From Pelodera strongyloides (lineage: Eukaryota > Nematoda > Chromadorea > Rhabditida > Rhabditidae), in assembly GCA_036852015.1 (NCBI GenBank), contig JAANDG010000019.1, positions 124,001 through 188,000 on the forward strand: a DNA stretch of 64,000 bases. Direction: 5' to 3'. The notes under the pieces were generated by a model, which saw only the letters and a program-made list of their open reading frames with translations, had not been told where the DNA came from and searched no databases. Within the stretch, counting starts at the first letter, position 1; every line of letters begins with the position of its first letter. The position numbers were made by a program, and so were the translations under genes. Of the stretch, positions 1 through 13,600 are shown one piece after another.

Positions 1-123
1 ACCGACCACCCACGTATATGTAGATAAATAACTATGAGACCATCCACGAAGCTACGGAACAATCCACGATATCACCCAACCGGATGGTGCAAGGTTAACT
101 ATTCGTAAATTTTATTCACTTAC

Positions 124-3100
124 TTTTCGTACCACCCGCCCAGTATGCATCTTCCAGTTTGCTGATTTGTAAAGAAGACGTCTTCCGCGACAAACGGCTG
201 GGGAGCTGCAAACAATTCACTTTCTGTCTTAGAAACGGACTTTCGAAATAATATCTTAATCTAGAGCTAGAGCTCCGTTTGGAGTGTGAAATCGATATAT
301 TCTAGCGGAGTATTCTTTTTTTACTATTTAGTGCAATGTTATGATGTTATTTTTGTGTTATGTTTTCCTCTTATCATTTCACAATTTCTACTAGATTGTC
401 AATTTCCATCTCATATGGGATGTGATGATTATTATAAAAACAGTTTAATTATATTAAATTATTAGGGTGGTAATTAATTAAAAAGGCGTGATAATTAAAA
501 AAAGGTTAAGGGTAGACCCTGTGTGATAATTAAAAAAGTTTAAGGTGAGAAATAAATGTTAAATGTTAAAATGAAAAGCACCAATGAAACTGTGTAATAC
601 AACACTAAAACTATAATTAACAGTACCTTGTCCTTATTCTCCAGTTCTGAAATAATATCCTCGACAATACCAGATTTCTCTATAAATGTCTTCAGTTCTC
701 CGCGATTCAGAAGACAAGAGGATCCAAAACGCTTCACGGATGTAGTCAACGTTTCCTAGAAGAGAGACAATAAACGAATGCAGAATTCAAGCAGATGTGC
801 ATGACGCAATTAGTTGTTTCCAGTGTTCTCTGCAGCCTAGGGTATTATGGTATAATTTGCATAATTTTTAATAGTTTAATCCAGTTTCTAGGCCTCATTG
901 TCTTTGCATGGGTACTAAACAATTACGCAATATAAAAACGAGCCAATTCAGTACTGAAAGGTCACCAACCTTTGTCTGCGAGTCAAAAGTCGGATTATCA
1001 ATAAGACAGTTGACCATGACAAACAGATGACTGCGCACCTAAAGTACTTGTATGCACATTAGTGGTGCTCCAAATAATTGTCAGTCTCAAACTCTCTAAT
1101 ATCTGGTCTCACAATCAGGTATGCTCGTTTTACGTCGAAATTTCACTGCGATTAGACTTTCGCTACGATTAGACTTTCACTGCGATTAGACTTTGAACGA
1201 GCAATATTCAAACCGCGACACTAAACAACGCACCAGCTGTGACGGCACATTTCTCCTCTTCGTCCGCTGTGTGATAACCTCCTTAACAACATCGACTACT
1301 TGATCAACTACGTAGTCCACATGACGACCGCCCTGAAACACAATCAATCAAACACTAGACAAGGAACCTGCCTTGAGTAGCTAACGACAAGAAATAGGTT
1401 CTCGATGTTGGGTAGATTACTAATAAACCGAAAATCTGTTGTAATTATCTAATTCACACACGTGGGTACCTACATGACTGCTCAACCCACCTTAATTGTA
1501 TGGATGTTATTAACAAACGAAAATTGCAAGAAGCCACTGTCTGAGGGAGCGAGGACCAATTCCCAGCGTCTGAAATAAAAAAACGTGTGACGCTGACCTC
1601 CACATGCACATCCAAATTATCTTCGACGTCTTGAAGAAAACACAAAAAAAAAATAAACAAGGACCTATTTGGACGTGAGTAGAACATTTCGGTATCTGCC
1701 TCCACAAACTTTCTTGCGTAACTTGTGAGTGAATCCAACTAAACGAGGTGTTTAGGGTAATAGGTTATGATGTTGCTACATTGCACTGATGTCATTAAAT
1801 ATTAAAATTTCACTGGATTACAGTAACCTTGTTCATGCGCTCAATTAGGAGGGGGGGGAGGGGAGTAATGACTCACGAATACTAATGTAAAAGTCGCGAT
1901 GTGGATTACGGTATGTTCAAGGTACATTCTATCCTAGGCGAAGGTACATTCTACGATGCACTCCTAAGCGAAACTCACCATAATCTGTTGACCATCGAAG
2001 TATACTCGAACCCCACTCAGTGTAATGGCCAAATCGACAGCTCTTCTGTGCAACAAGTGAACGAAATCATCGCTCCACTGTTTTACACCGAAACGTGCGA
2101 AGTCAGGGATGAACGAAACCTGAACAACAATACAAAAGTCAGCAGATTACTAGGAACGACCGACAAATGATGCAAACTAAGAGATACTTACGCATAAAAT
2201 TTTTGATAACAAAAGCAATGAATCTAAATCTCGTAAAAATCACCAAACCTCGGTGAAGTCTGGCCCTTCGTACTCATTAAGCAAAGGATCACCCGCTGCA
2301 CGCATGTTATTCGTCCATGTCTGAAAAAAAAAAGTCGCTACTCATTAATTAACAACAATTATGCACCCCTATCTCTTCCCTCAAAATAATACCTAGCCAG
2401 GGACCAGGGACAAGCCTGTCGTAGTTTGGGACTAACTAGTCACTCCGACAGGGAATGAAAACATTCCTTGCCTGTTCGAACAAAAGCTTCTGTTCCGATG
2501 ACGCGGTCTTCAGCGTAAATTGCTTCGAATTTATATTGCATAATTTGGCTCCGAATCCATTCCGACCGCCTGTAAGTCAAAGACGGATTAGACAGAGCCG
2601 ATAAACTGTCAAAACAAGGTTCAAGACAAGGTCCCTCCGTGTATTCATGAAGCTCGAAAATGGGAGGAGCGGTTTAGAGATGTGGAGCGCAGAACTGAAA
2701 AAAAAAGCGAATGCTAATGAAATTATGAAATATAGAGACCACACACCGACGGTTTTCATTTCCTCATCGTTATAATTTGATGACGTCATCAGATGCCCGA
2801 AAATGAGTGTCGGAATTGGGATTCCCTCGTCTGGATGCATCTCAATAGGAAGCCCACGACCATCGTTCCACACGCGGAGCAGACCAGTGTCCCTACAGGA
2901 ATACAACGAAGTAAGACGAAAATGGACACGATATTCGGTAGACAAGAAAAGAATGTTTGAAAGTTAGTCAACCGACAATCTTAAAAGATCCAGCTACAGT
3001 AGGTTACAGTCAGTCTTATAAGGTTGCTGCACTCTACAGGTAATACTATCCAAGTGATAATTCCCGAAAGATCGAATTAGTAAGCTAATACAAAAAACCT

Positions 3101-3743
3101 TACCTATCAACATTAATACGGATTTCAGACATATTTGGGTCTCTTTGTTTGTTGTCGGCCGCATTGACTAGAATCTCATCTACGATCTTCAGAAGTGCAG
3201 GAGGGTAGACAATTGGACGGGACACTAGCGAATCATTCTCCCACAGGAGGCAAACCTGAACTAGAGCAATGTAAAACAAAAGTTGTACTCACTTGCTACA
3301 ATTGAATCACCATATTTCCCATGAGTACCGTACACACAATCCTCAAAATCCACGGCCAGGGAACACCAATGGTTTTAAGGTTTACCGTGATTTTCAATTC
3401 AAATTAAAGGCCATTGCTCCAGGTAATATCAAAACGGCAATAAATAATCTACGCAACGTAGGCATACCAAACACTGTACCGTTTCTTGCGGAATCACAGA
3501 TCCAATGTAAGTGTCCGGTCTGAGAAGAATGTGTTCAATTGGTGACAGCTTCTTGTACGGAGATGAAGGGGACACTTGTAGTCTAACAGGTTCTTCAGAA
3601 GAAGTCGAAAGAGCGCGAGCGAACAAGAATTGACAGCCATGCGACGTCGATGGTACAGCCGTACAACACGGACGGGGTGACACCAGCGGAGGAGGCAGTG
3701 CTCTTCTCATCAGCCCAGTCAGAAGCAGCTTCGACGGCCTCAT
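124..3743 (-). CDS. DNA topoisomerase II, ATPase half, probable mitochondrial form; continues past left edge
   Basis: This is a type IIA topoisomerase, an ATP-driven enzyme that passes one DNA duplex through another. Exons on the minus strand run from 3743 downwards. Recognisable blocks in order: LSPIEHILLRPDTYIGSV (first exon), VDEILVNAADNKQRDPNMSE near 3150 (ATP-binding N box), DTGLLRVWNDGRGLPIE near 2860, GGRNGFGAKLCN near 2560 (Walker-A-like loop), the transducer RWELVLAPSDSGF...SFVNNIHTIK (1569-1492), GGRHVDYV near 1330, and NCLIDNPTFDSQTK near 1000 with the catalytic-loop lysine. The last exon in the window (205-124) reads into SKLEDAYWAGGTK, just before the Toprim domain. Toprim and cleavage domains must lie left of the window. 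The start codon at 3743 is preceded two bases upstream by ACTTTCAG, a likely trans-splice acceptor. The first ~47 residues lack acidic residues and are rich in Arg, Ser, Ala and Leu, like a mitochondrial presequence. I recall that C. elegans has a database entry for a putative mitochondrial topoisomerase 2. One intron (after the 2463-2571 exon) appears to use a GC donor. Confidence 0.88.
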
Positions 3744-3748
3744 TTCTG
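3744..3748 (-). promoter_or_regulatory. Probable spliced-leader acceptor of the topoisomerase gene
   Basis: Read on the minus strand, ACTTTCAG ends at 3746 and is followed by AA and the ATG at 3743. A 3' splice site with no coding exon upstream, two bases before the start codon, is the usual arrangement for SL1 trans-splicing in nematodes. This also supports the leader-bearing start. Confidence 0.5.
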
Positions 3749-4604
3749 AAAGTTATTTATAAGTACATACATAAACATATGTATACAGAAACTGTTTCCA
3801 AAAGCGCCAACCTGTCAGTCTCAATCATGCGGAGCTAAAGGTTCAAATAACGCATATACTCATTCCGAATACAGGAACACAACAAGGTGATAATGCAAAA
3901 TGCAAAATACTGCCGTTGCAAATAGCTCAAAATATCGATCAACGAGAAAACGTACCGTAATTCATGAATAATACTAGAAAACTCAACAGACTTTATACAA
4001 GACAATAAATCAAGGCCGAGAGATAAAAATTAAAACGTAACAATTAAAACGTAACAGTACTAAAATTATGATACATTGATACAAGGATTTGATTATGAGA
4101 TCAAAATTAGAACAAAATAGATCGCACACCATGAGAAACTGGGTCTAATTGAAAGGAAGAAAAAAAATGAAACAAACAAACACAATAAATAAATTTTACG
4201 CTTTGTAAGATAAAAACAAACAGTCAACAAACACATGTACTCGAAGTCTACAATAGCCAAATGCATACTTCCTGATCTCCACTGAAAATAATGACAAAGC
4301 AACTTTAACACTCAATCGGGTTGTTTTCAAATAACGAGTTGAATTGTAGACTGAGGCACACTTTTGAGGAGACGCATTATCGTACCCTAACCGCTAGTAG
4401 AACTAATACGTATGCCCAATATTCATAAGTCTAGAACGTAATACATAACAGAAACCTCTACTCAAGATAACCAATGGAGCCTAGAAACCTCCCGTCCGTA
4501 TACCAGTTGGTACACTCGAACTCAGTACTGTAACCAATCATACTCATCGATAGATATTCCTAGAAATAATAATTTCCAATGTACTATCAGACAATAATGC
4601 TCAT
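3749..4604. other. Intergenic, met-2 3' end to topoisomerase 5' end
   Basis: About 0.86 kb of AT-rich sequence between two minus-strand genes. It should hold the met-2 3' UTR and the topoisomerase promoter. The only open stretch (4093-4311, minus) is low-complexity and has no splice context. The spacing is far longer than the ~100 bp typical of nematode operons. Confidence 0.6.
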
Positions 4605-7600
4605 CTACAAAAGCCTAAGTCTGCAGTTCTTCGTTCCACATCGACAGTGCATCCGTACTCCGGTTGATTCATCAACGGCGTAGGCGTAGTCCCAGCGTAA
4701 CTCCTTAAATAATTTGCAAATCCGACTAATGAAATAAATAGAACTATAATTACAAATAATATTAATAAGAACTATAATTACAAATAATAATATTTAATAA
4801 CACAAATAGAACAATTAATTCATATGTATATATATCTAAAAGGAATATCACACGCTCACCTCCCCAGCCTTGACATTCTTCATTGTGAAGAAAGAGACCC
4901 ACGGCAGTCTGATATCGTGAGTATCCACGAAAACATGTTGTACGAACACGTTTGGATCACACGAGTGATTCAGGAATCTAAGAATTAATCATTTCAGCCG
5001 AGTATTGCGAGTACGTTAATTAGACGGACACACCACACAAAACCAAGAGCCACCAACAAATCCTAGACTTAGAACCCGAGAAAACTGTCAAACCTTCCAA
5101 TATTTCCTCTCTTCTTTGCATCGACAATAAACAAGTACTTTTCTCCGAAATATGTCTCCATACTCCACTGGGCACCGAATCCAGCTACAACAACATAACT
5201 TACAAAAATAAACAGACACGCAGTGATAACTAAGCATAGTATAATAGCACTCTCAAAGCAAACACTTATAGTTACCAGGTTGTTGTTGGGCATCACCATT
5301 CTGAGGGTCCACTCTCTGAAACATTTCCATCACTTTCTAAAATTAACCAGACAGACATGGAAACAACATGGCGAAATAGTAGAACGAAAAAAACAGCAAA
5401 CCTCGCGCATTTGATTAGAATCTTCGCCTGTCTCGTATCCGTCAGAACTGAAAAAATATATAATAAACTATGTACGTGTACTTATGTGCGACGAGATTAC
5501 TGTACTACACCCTCTCCGTGTCAAATTTAAACAGATACATAACTAGCCAACGCGAAATCATTAGGTTACAATGCAAAATATCACTCTGAAAGGAGATTCC
5601 TTCACTCACTCATCCCTGCTCTCTCTGCTTTTCTCGTCATCTGATTCTCCTCGGAGATCCGATACTCCCTTATCATCCAGCAAATCGATACCACAGTTCG
5701 TCTTGTCCATTTCGATCTGAAATAGCACAATGGTGACTACAAAACAATAAACAAATCATGTGTCTAACCATACGATCTTCCAGTAATATAGGTTCAAACT
5801 AAATACAGACTCTCTGCCAATGAGTGACTAAATGCTATGAACATGAAACACAATATAGAAAATACACAAGATCAACGTAACATAAAACAAGGGCAGACTC
5901 AAAGTACTTACACAATCAACCATATCCAGTTCCGCAAAGTACTCATCTCCACGGTCCTTCAGATTGTCGGCGAGGTGATCCGTCAGTATGGCGCCATTAT
6001 AATTCGCAATGAAACAACTGAAATCAAAGCATGATAGATACTTGATCGAACACACACCGTAATGAAGATCAAAGGTCATCCCTAAAGTTCTAAAGAATAA
6101 GACTACGCCTTACCCCTTACCTCTAGGGGAAGGTAAGGCATATTCATTCGAGAATTCTAAATTCTGCGTAAAAGTAAGATTCAGAGAGCTCCCCGGAATA
6201 AGAAAAAGGAAACGGATTCAATTGTACTCGATAACTTCCAAATAATAAAACCCTACCCCCTTGGCAGATCCACCAATGAGCGCACTCCCCACCCACACTC
6301 GGCGGTTTTGAACATCTGAAAATGAGCATTCATTAACTGGAGAAGAGAGATGAAGAGAACATCTTATTCGTCTTCACAAATCAATATCTTGCTTACCTGG
6401 ATTGGAATCTTGATCGGTTGTTGCACCACTCTGTTGTGACAGCGCTTCTTGTTGCACTGACAGGCATCATTGCATTCATAGATTCCAGAGGCAACTCGGC
6501 GTTGAATACGACGATAACGATAGCTGAAGCAGTGATTAAGATATTCAAGGGTTGGGCGAGGCTACTACTGGTTTTCCACTGATTGTGAGTGGCGATGCTA
6601 AGGCATATTCATAAAATTTTTAGTTAAAGCCTCAAACTCACTTGTGTGCTCCATTAGGCCGGAGTCCAGCGCAAAGTCTGCGCACGCTAGATCTCGTCAA
6701 CTGTTGACATTCACAACGTGCCTCATCTCGACAATCATCTAAGTAAGCAAAATTATAAAACATAGATATATTTCGAAAGTGCACAACATAAATAAGCCAC
6801 CTACTTCTCACACATTAAGAACCTACAGAAATTGAAAGAACTGATTTTCATGGAAAGTAGAAGACATATACATGTGTTGAGAAATATCACGATGTACGCT
6901 TCCTTCGTTGGTACTGTATGCGCGCGATTTCTCTCTCTCATTCACTTTCTTTCTCCCCAGTAACAGAGAAACTTGTTGACACAAAAAGCACACGATTCTT
7001 TTCCAGCTTTGTACAACGAAATCAGTATTCACATGCCAACTAATGAAGGACCGACCTGTGCACGAGCATCCGGAGCAGAATTCTCTACGAACAGTCGAGA
7101 TGTCCACTTCATCGTTTTCCGCGAACCGACCCCGATTGTACATGATCTAGAGATGATGATTAAAAAGACAAGGCACACAAAGAGAGTAAAATTATCCCAC
7201 AGAAGTGTCTACGTACATACCCCCTGAAATAGTTCGCAGGGCTAAGTTACCGCTATGTTATGTAGTCTCAGCACCCTGCACAAATATTCGACAGCTCACC
7301 TCGGGTGGTGGGTCATTATCTAATGTATTAACCACCGGGATCGGCATGGCCTCTTTACCGCACGCGAAATCGGCACGCATCTGATAACGTTCGTCCACCT
7401 GCAAAAAACATTGGCATATTGGCAGGAGCTGGAAGAGGCACTATGCAACTAACCGTATCTCTAACTGAAACTAAAATATACAAATATGCAAACTTCACCG
7501 GTTACAGAACATCTACTATAGAACAAAACAGTCACCTTAGCAATGATATGCGTCCGCACTTCGGGGTCGAGGGTGAATAAATCGATAGTCATCTGAGAGC

Positions 7601-10600
7601 GAGTTACCTGTAAAAACATATGTTCCATTCGATGCACAATTCGTTTACAGTCGATTTATGAAAATGTCGAGCTATAGCTGTAAGATGAAAAACGAACAAA
7701 AATCGCTACATGTTTCAATCCCTCCACACAAGTAGTTGCCTGACAAGGGCAGATCGCTTGGGGCAACCTTTTGTTAATGATAACAGTACCTTGAGATAAT
7801 CTGAGACCTCCTCCATATTGTACAGCGGTTTGCCACATGGCCCTCTATAGCAGACCATCGGCTTGTTCGCTAGATTCTTACGCGCGTTCGCAACTCGTTG
7901 CGGAGTGTAGATCTGAGATGGAAACTGTGTACAAAATTATTGTTAAAAAGCTCCCTTGAAAACTTGTGACGACTGCAAATGTTAGGCCTCACGTCAGAGA
8001 TAAGTCCGTCGAGCTACCATTACTGTATATACACACAAATGACAATAGAAACCAACCAATCTTTTCCAACCACACATCATTGGAATGTGGAAGGGACTGA
8101 TTAGACCGAACGAAGAGTCCACTGGATCACGGTCGCGACCCTTCAAAATGAAACACAGCTTATGACTCAAACTGCAATCCTTCAAAATGAAACACAGCTT
8201 ATGACTCAAACTGCAAGCCTTCAAAATGAAACACAGCTTATGACTCGAACTGCAATCCTTCAAAATGAAACACAGCTTATGAATGAAACTGCAATCCTTC
8301 AAAATGAAACACAGCTTATGAATGAAACTGCAATCCTTCAAAATGAAACACAGCTTATGAATGAAACTGCAAGCCTTCAAAATGAAACACAGCTTATGAA
8401 TGAAACTGCAATCCTTCAAAATGAAACACAGCTTATGAATGAAACTGCAATAAGTTTCGCAGTTCCGAGACTTAACGTATTCCCTAGAGTACATAATTCA
8501 TAGAATTTATTCACAAATTTCCAAATGAGCACTCATAGGCGGAACGAAGAAATTCCAGGTAACAATATTAAAATTAAGTTCTGCAAACACTGCTAACCTT
8601 AAGACAATCATTGCTGCACTGAAGATGAAACGCAGGAAGAGGATCTGCATTGGGATGTACATAATGGTTGACCAATTCGAACTGAAATCAAACTGTTAAT
8701 GCAACTCTACATACGTATGTGTGGTGAGTGGTCGCTGTCTAACATGGCAGCGCGTGAAACAGTAGTCTACCGTCACTAGAGTGCATCTTCAGCTCCGCTA
8801 TGACTGAATCCGAAATCGTTTTCTGGCAACATAAGGCTTAACACTTAACACACGTTAAACGCACCTCATGCATCTTCCGTCGCATGGCCGCCAGATCCTT
8901 CTCGCTCCGACGCCGCAGCTCGCTTCCCGCTAGTGCCACGTCTCCCCGGGCGATGTTCATTGTCGACTTACGACACTACAATAAACCACATCAACATACA
9001 AAAGTATACGTTCAGAGAAGCCCAGAAAGACATGTCAACTTTGGTTTTCCACTAAACTACAAGAACTCATTGCACTACTCATTACACTAACAAGTAACAA
9101 CTCAGTCCCACGATACAGTATCCTGTGATCACTCACAGTCGGCCGTCTCATGTTGTTGCCCGACTTGCCCATCTCCACCTGCATTGCTACCGGCACAGCG
9201 CTCTCCAGCATCGCCCGATGCCTGTGCCACTGTCGACCTTGATGTACAGCTTGACCCTGATGATGGTTGGCGATATTCTGTTGCTAAAAAGACTAGCATT
9301 ATGGCCGAACATTTACCGAATATTACATCGAAATTATTCAAACTCCCTGTTGAAAGAGTACGACGGGAAACTTGAGGCAGTTAGCCACAGACCATTAAGC
9401 TCCCTTACAATTTGAAAGAAGAAACAAAACGAACCACTTGCAAGAATCTATCGGATCCTCGGTACAGTCGCTCATCAACGTGATAGTGTAGACGACAGTC
9501 TTTCACAATGCACTGTGCGCCGGGAGCGGACTAAAGGTAAAACAACTAGACATAAACCCCAACCCGAGCCCCACGACTAACCATATTGGTCATAGAAGAC
9601 GCTTGTCACAAAGCAAATTGACATAGCAAAGAAAAATGTGATTGTGTATTCATGAAATCTAGCAGCCTTTCGTCACATTATACAGTAGCCAGAAAAAGAC
9701 AGCTCAGAACCGGAGGGATGTGGGCCCGACGAAACCAAATAGTCATGCTTAGAATGGTTACGCACCTTGGAAATAAGTGGTGGAAACCGGAGTAGGCACA
9801 TGTGCCGGTCCACTTCGAGAACAATGGCCGACCACTGCTGTCCGTTACGATGTCGAACCTGGAAACAACAGAAAGGTTATGACACAGAGATGGAACAATG
9901 AAGACAGGGTTATCAGCATCAACTAAAAAAAAGTATTCATATAGGGCTCATTGCACTTCCATTGCATACGGTCAAAGATCGAGGACGTGAAAAAGAAACT
10001 GACCGCAATCCTCTGATTCTGTTCGTGCTTCTTCAGCCGCACAAGACCCCAGTCCGGATAGGTCTTGAAGTAGATCTCCACAAACTCACGCTTTTTCGGG
10101 CTACTGTAAGATGTCTACTGTACGATGTTATATTCAGTATGTGTTCTGTAGCCCGGAAGAGATAAAACACAACGTGCTACATACCGATAGCTAGCCGCTA
10201 TGAATGAAAGCATACGCTCATCATCTGCTACTCAACAACCCCACACTCTGTCCGGATTCACGCACCTTGCTGCCTTTATATGAGAACAACGAACAATGAA
10301 CTAGAGCAAGTGCACCATGACAATCCAACTCAAGCAAAAATAAAAAGGTAAAAATTAAAAATAGAACAACATTTCAATTGTGTGCTTACCGGATAAACTT
10401 ATGCGTGAGCGACTTGTCCACTCGGCCCTTATCCACCGCCTGTTGTGCCATGATCTTGATGTCCTCCTTACTCACGTACTCATCGAAGTCGTCATCGAAG
10501 AATACCTTTAGAAAAATGTAAGGAAGTACATACGAAAATAAGAAAAATGGATTTGATTACGCATTTACCGTGTACAGCTGCACACGCACAAACACCATCT

Positions 10601-13600
10601 TTCGCCCAGCGAATCAGCCATACTTCGCAGAAAGTAGAGTTATTATGAGCTGTTCGTTGATTTCACGTGTTCATCTTTTCTTTTAGCGTTTGTCTACCCG
10701 AGCCGAGCTATTCTCACTTCCCTCAAAACACCCCTTCAGCATATTAGCGCGATGGCGCTAACATAGTTTGGTGTTCTAATCTACTCAGTTACCCCAGTTT
10801 CAAAACTATGATTCAAACACCAACCAGGTATTGATAGTTGTGAAGACTGTTCGGGCGATTCGAAATGGTGCCCGAATAGTATCCAAGTGCTTGATCTTCT
10901 CTGCCGGACAACGGATATGGATGGCTTACCTAAATAAACACAATGAAAAACGGTAAATATTAAACAAATGACATGGGAGTTATGAACGTAAGCAAAGATA
11001 TATACTACACAACTTAAGACAGTATACTTTTGGGCCTGAACATGCAAGATTCCTACAGTAAAAGACCGAAAAGAGAAGCCTGTCAGTTACATAAAGGGAA
11101 ACAAAAATGAAGAAACCTTAGCGGCAACTCGTAGTCCTTCGAAAAACTCTGTCATATTCGGGGCATCGACGGCAATGTCCATTGCATCAACTGTCATCAA
11201 TCTACCATCCTCAAACTGCACGGAGAATCGACTGTCGCTCAGCTGAAATTTTTGTTAGAAAATGGTTTCTTGTCCGCAGGACACTCATCTATGGTATACC
11301 CTAACTAAGAGTAGACTAGCATGGCACACAACAGAAATCATCCAAGGAAATAATCAATAAAAAGAATAAGATCAACATACTAGTTCCATGAGAGTGCCTC
11401 TTTCTAAAGGCTCAGAGTCGAGTGCTTGCTTTCTCGCCCACACTACTTTACCCACGGTGAACGCACTCTTCTTAGGACCTGCGAGATCCTGGTTCTAAAA
11501 AAAGAAGGCGAGTTGGAGTATGTTATTCATTCATAAACAATATGCCCAACATTGCAGCTGAAGATCCGAAGACAAAACTAAACAAAATTCGATATCCTAC
11601 GCAAAACATACTAACTTCGGTGAAATCCGGAGTGTTTATCGCTGCTGCTTCCTGTTCGAGTTGTCGCAATTCCATTTCAAGCTAAATTGAGAAAACTTAG
11701 GAGTGTGGGAATCAATGGTGAAGAGTTATACTATACGCATCTTTCTCCGTCTAACAAACAAAATTTTTGAAAATAAAAAAATAACACTGAGCACAGATAA
11801 TAAGGCTCAACAAAAGGAAAACAACTACTTGCATACGGTACCTTCTGCACCTCATCCATGCTTCGAGGTGGCGATCTCGATAGATTCTCTGGGTATAAGT
11901 CAACCTTGGAGTTCAGGTCCTCATTCTTTTTGTGGTTTCGTATCTACATGAGTAATTTTTAACTGCGATTTACGTATGGATAAGAATATAGTCTGTCCAC
12001 AACGACACATATAGTGAAGTCACAGAGAACACAGTAGGTACTCTACGGATTTGATTCGTGCTTGAATTAACAGGATGATTGGCAGACTACAGCCTACTGC
12101 ATCTAGTATTTCATCCTCATCCGGTTTGGTCTTTCACAAAGGGTTATGCATAAGGCACTAACTCCTCCGGAAACTCACCCATGTTTGGTTTTCCTCAGCC
12201 AGTTTCGCTGATGCATTCTTGAGCTTGGTCACTTCGCTAGTAAAACTTGACATCCACTTCTCCATGTTCTCACACGCCTCGCTGAAAAGAATAAACTAAC
12301 CTATTGACAAACACGTATATTTATTCCATGCTATATCCTGGCTTCTTTCAAAACGAGCGTCAAATAAGCTAACAAATCCTGAAGGCAAAAAACGGCTCGA
12401 CTTCCCGTAGGCCTCGAACAGTCAAGAATCGAGACCACAAAATGTAAGGCACCCAGAAAAGAAAGATAACGACACAAAAAAACTGCACCCAATGACAATC
12501 ACTTACCTAATCTCATCCACTTCGTTCTCATCAACTTCTGCCTCTCTGGTGAATGCATTGTTCAGTTGATCTTCAAGTGTTGTTAAAATCTATAAAAATT
12601 GAATTTTCAATACTCGTCAGGAGTGGTAAATACGAGGCAAAGAGCGGGATACAGGGGGCATATGTAACTGGTCGTCCGGACACGAAATAAACGAAGAGAT
12701 GGGGCACATGTAATTGATGATTGATCCCAGATCGTACGAGTGTTGGATTATATCGATGGCAAAAAATTCACCTTTTCATACTCGTCTCTCGGGATCTCGT
12801 CGAAAACGACTTCGTCCCAGTTGATTGTGCACGGCCATCCGGAGAGTCGACACCTTATAATGAGGAGAGCCACCGAAACGTCGGTCGGAGGCAGCAGAAC
12901 TTTCTGAAACTTGCAGACGTAAGTGTAAACTAAACGGAAGCAAATGGTCCCATTACAATACGATTCGGAAATTCGCGACCAGGACCAATGAACATGACAA
13001 ACTTACGTGAAGTAAATCCATAGGATTGTGATGAACATTAAGGGTTGACAGGTAATTGCGTATCGCCTGCAAGCATACAGCTTAAACCAAATACAGGTGT
13101 AATATATTAATTTATCTCATGCATATGCATAACCACATCCAACATTCCCTAGGACCGACTCAATGGAAAAGCTATGAAATAAATTACATACTCTGAGTGT
13201 GACGATATCGATACTGGCATCTTTTATCAACGGTTCCAATTTGTTGTTTGAAGCATTTTGCTCTAAATTCCATTAGAAATTTAAAAAAAATACGGCAAAA
13301 ATATGCTGGATTTCCTTCACGACATCTACACAACATCCGGCGAGGTGATAAGCTTGATATATCGATGCTTCTCCAGGGGTATTCGAAGCGACCCTCGCAC
13401 CTCTAACTAAGCAACATACTCTCATCGGCGGAATGGTACATCAAAATGTTTCTGTCTCAGATAATAATGAACTGCACCACATCATGCAAATGCACCACAT
13501 CAAAAACATATCAACTGTTAAACCGACCAGTCCAAATAGCGTTGACTAATCCAAGGATGAGTACTGCAGCGTCCTTATCGAACTTCTCCTCCATATCGTC

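Noticed and set aside
8138..8450. CRISPR-like regular repeats
   Set aside because: The 39-bp units are contiguous with no spacers and lie in an intron of a nematode gene; this is a minisatellite.
10780..10810. Spliced-leader RNA gene (sequence like CAGTTACCCCAGTTTCAAAA)
   Set aside because: It only loosely resembles SL2 text, has no donor or Sm-site context, and lies within a met-2 intron.
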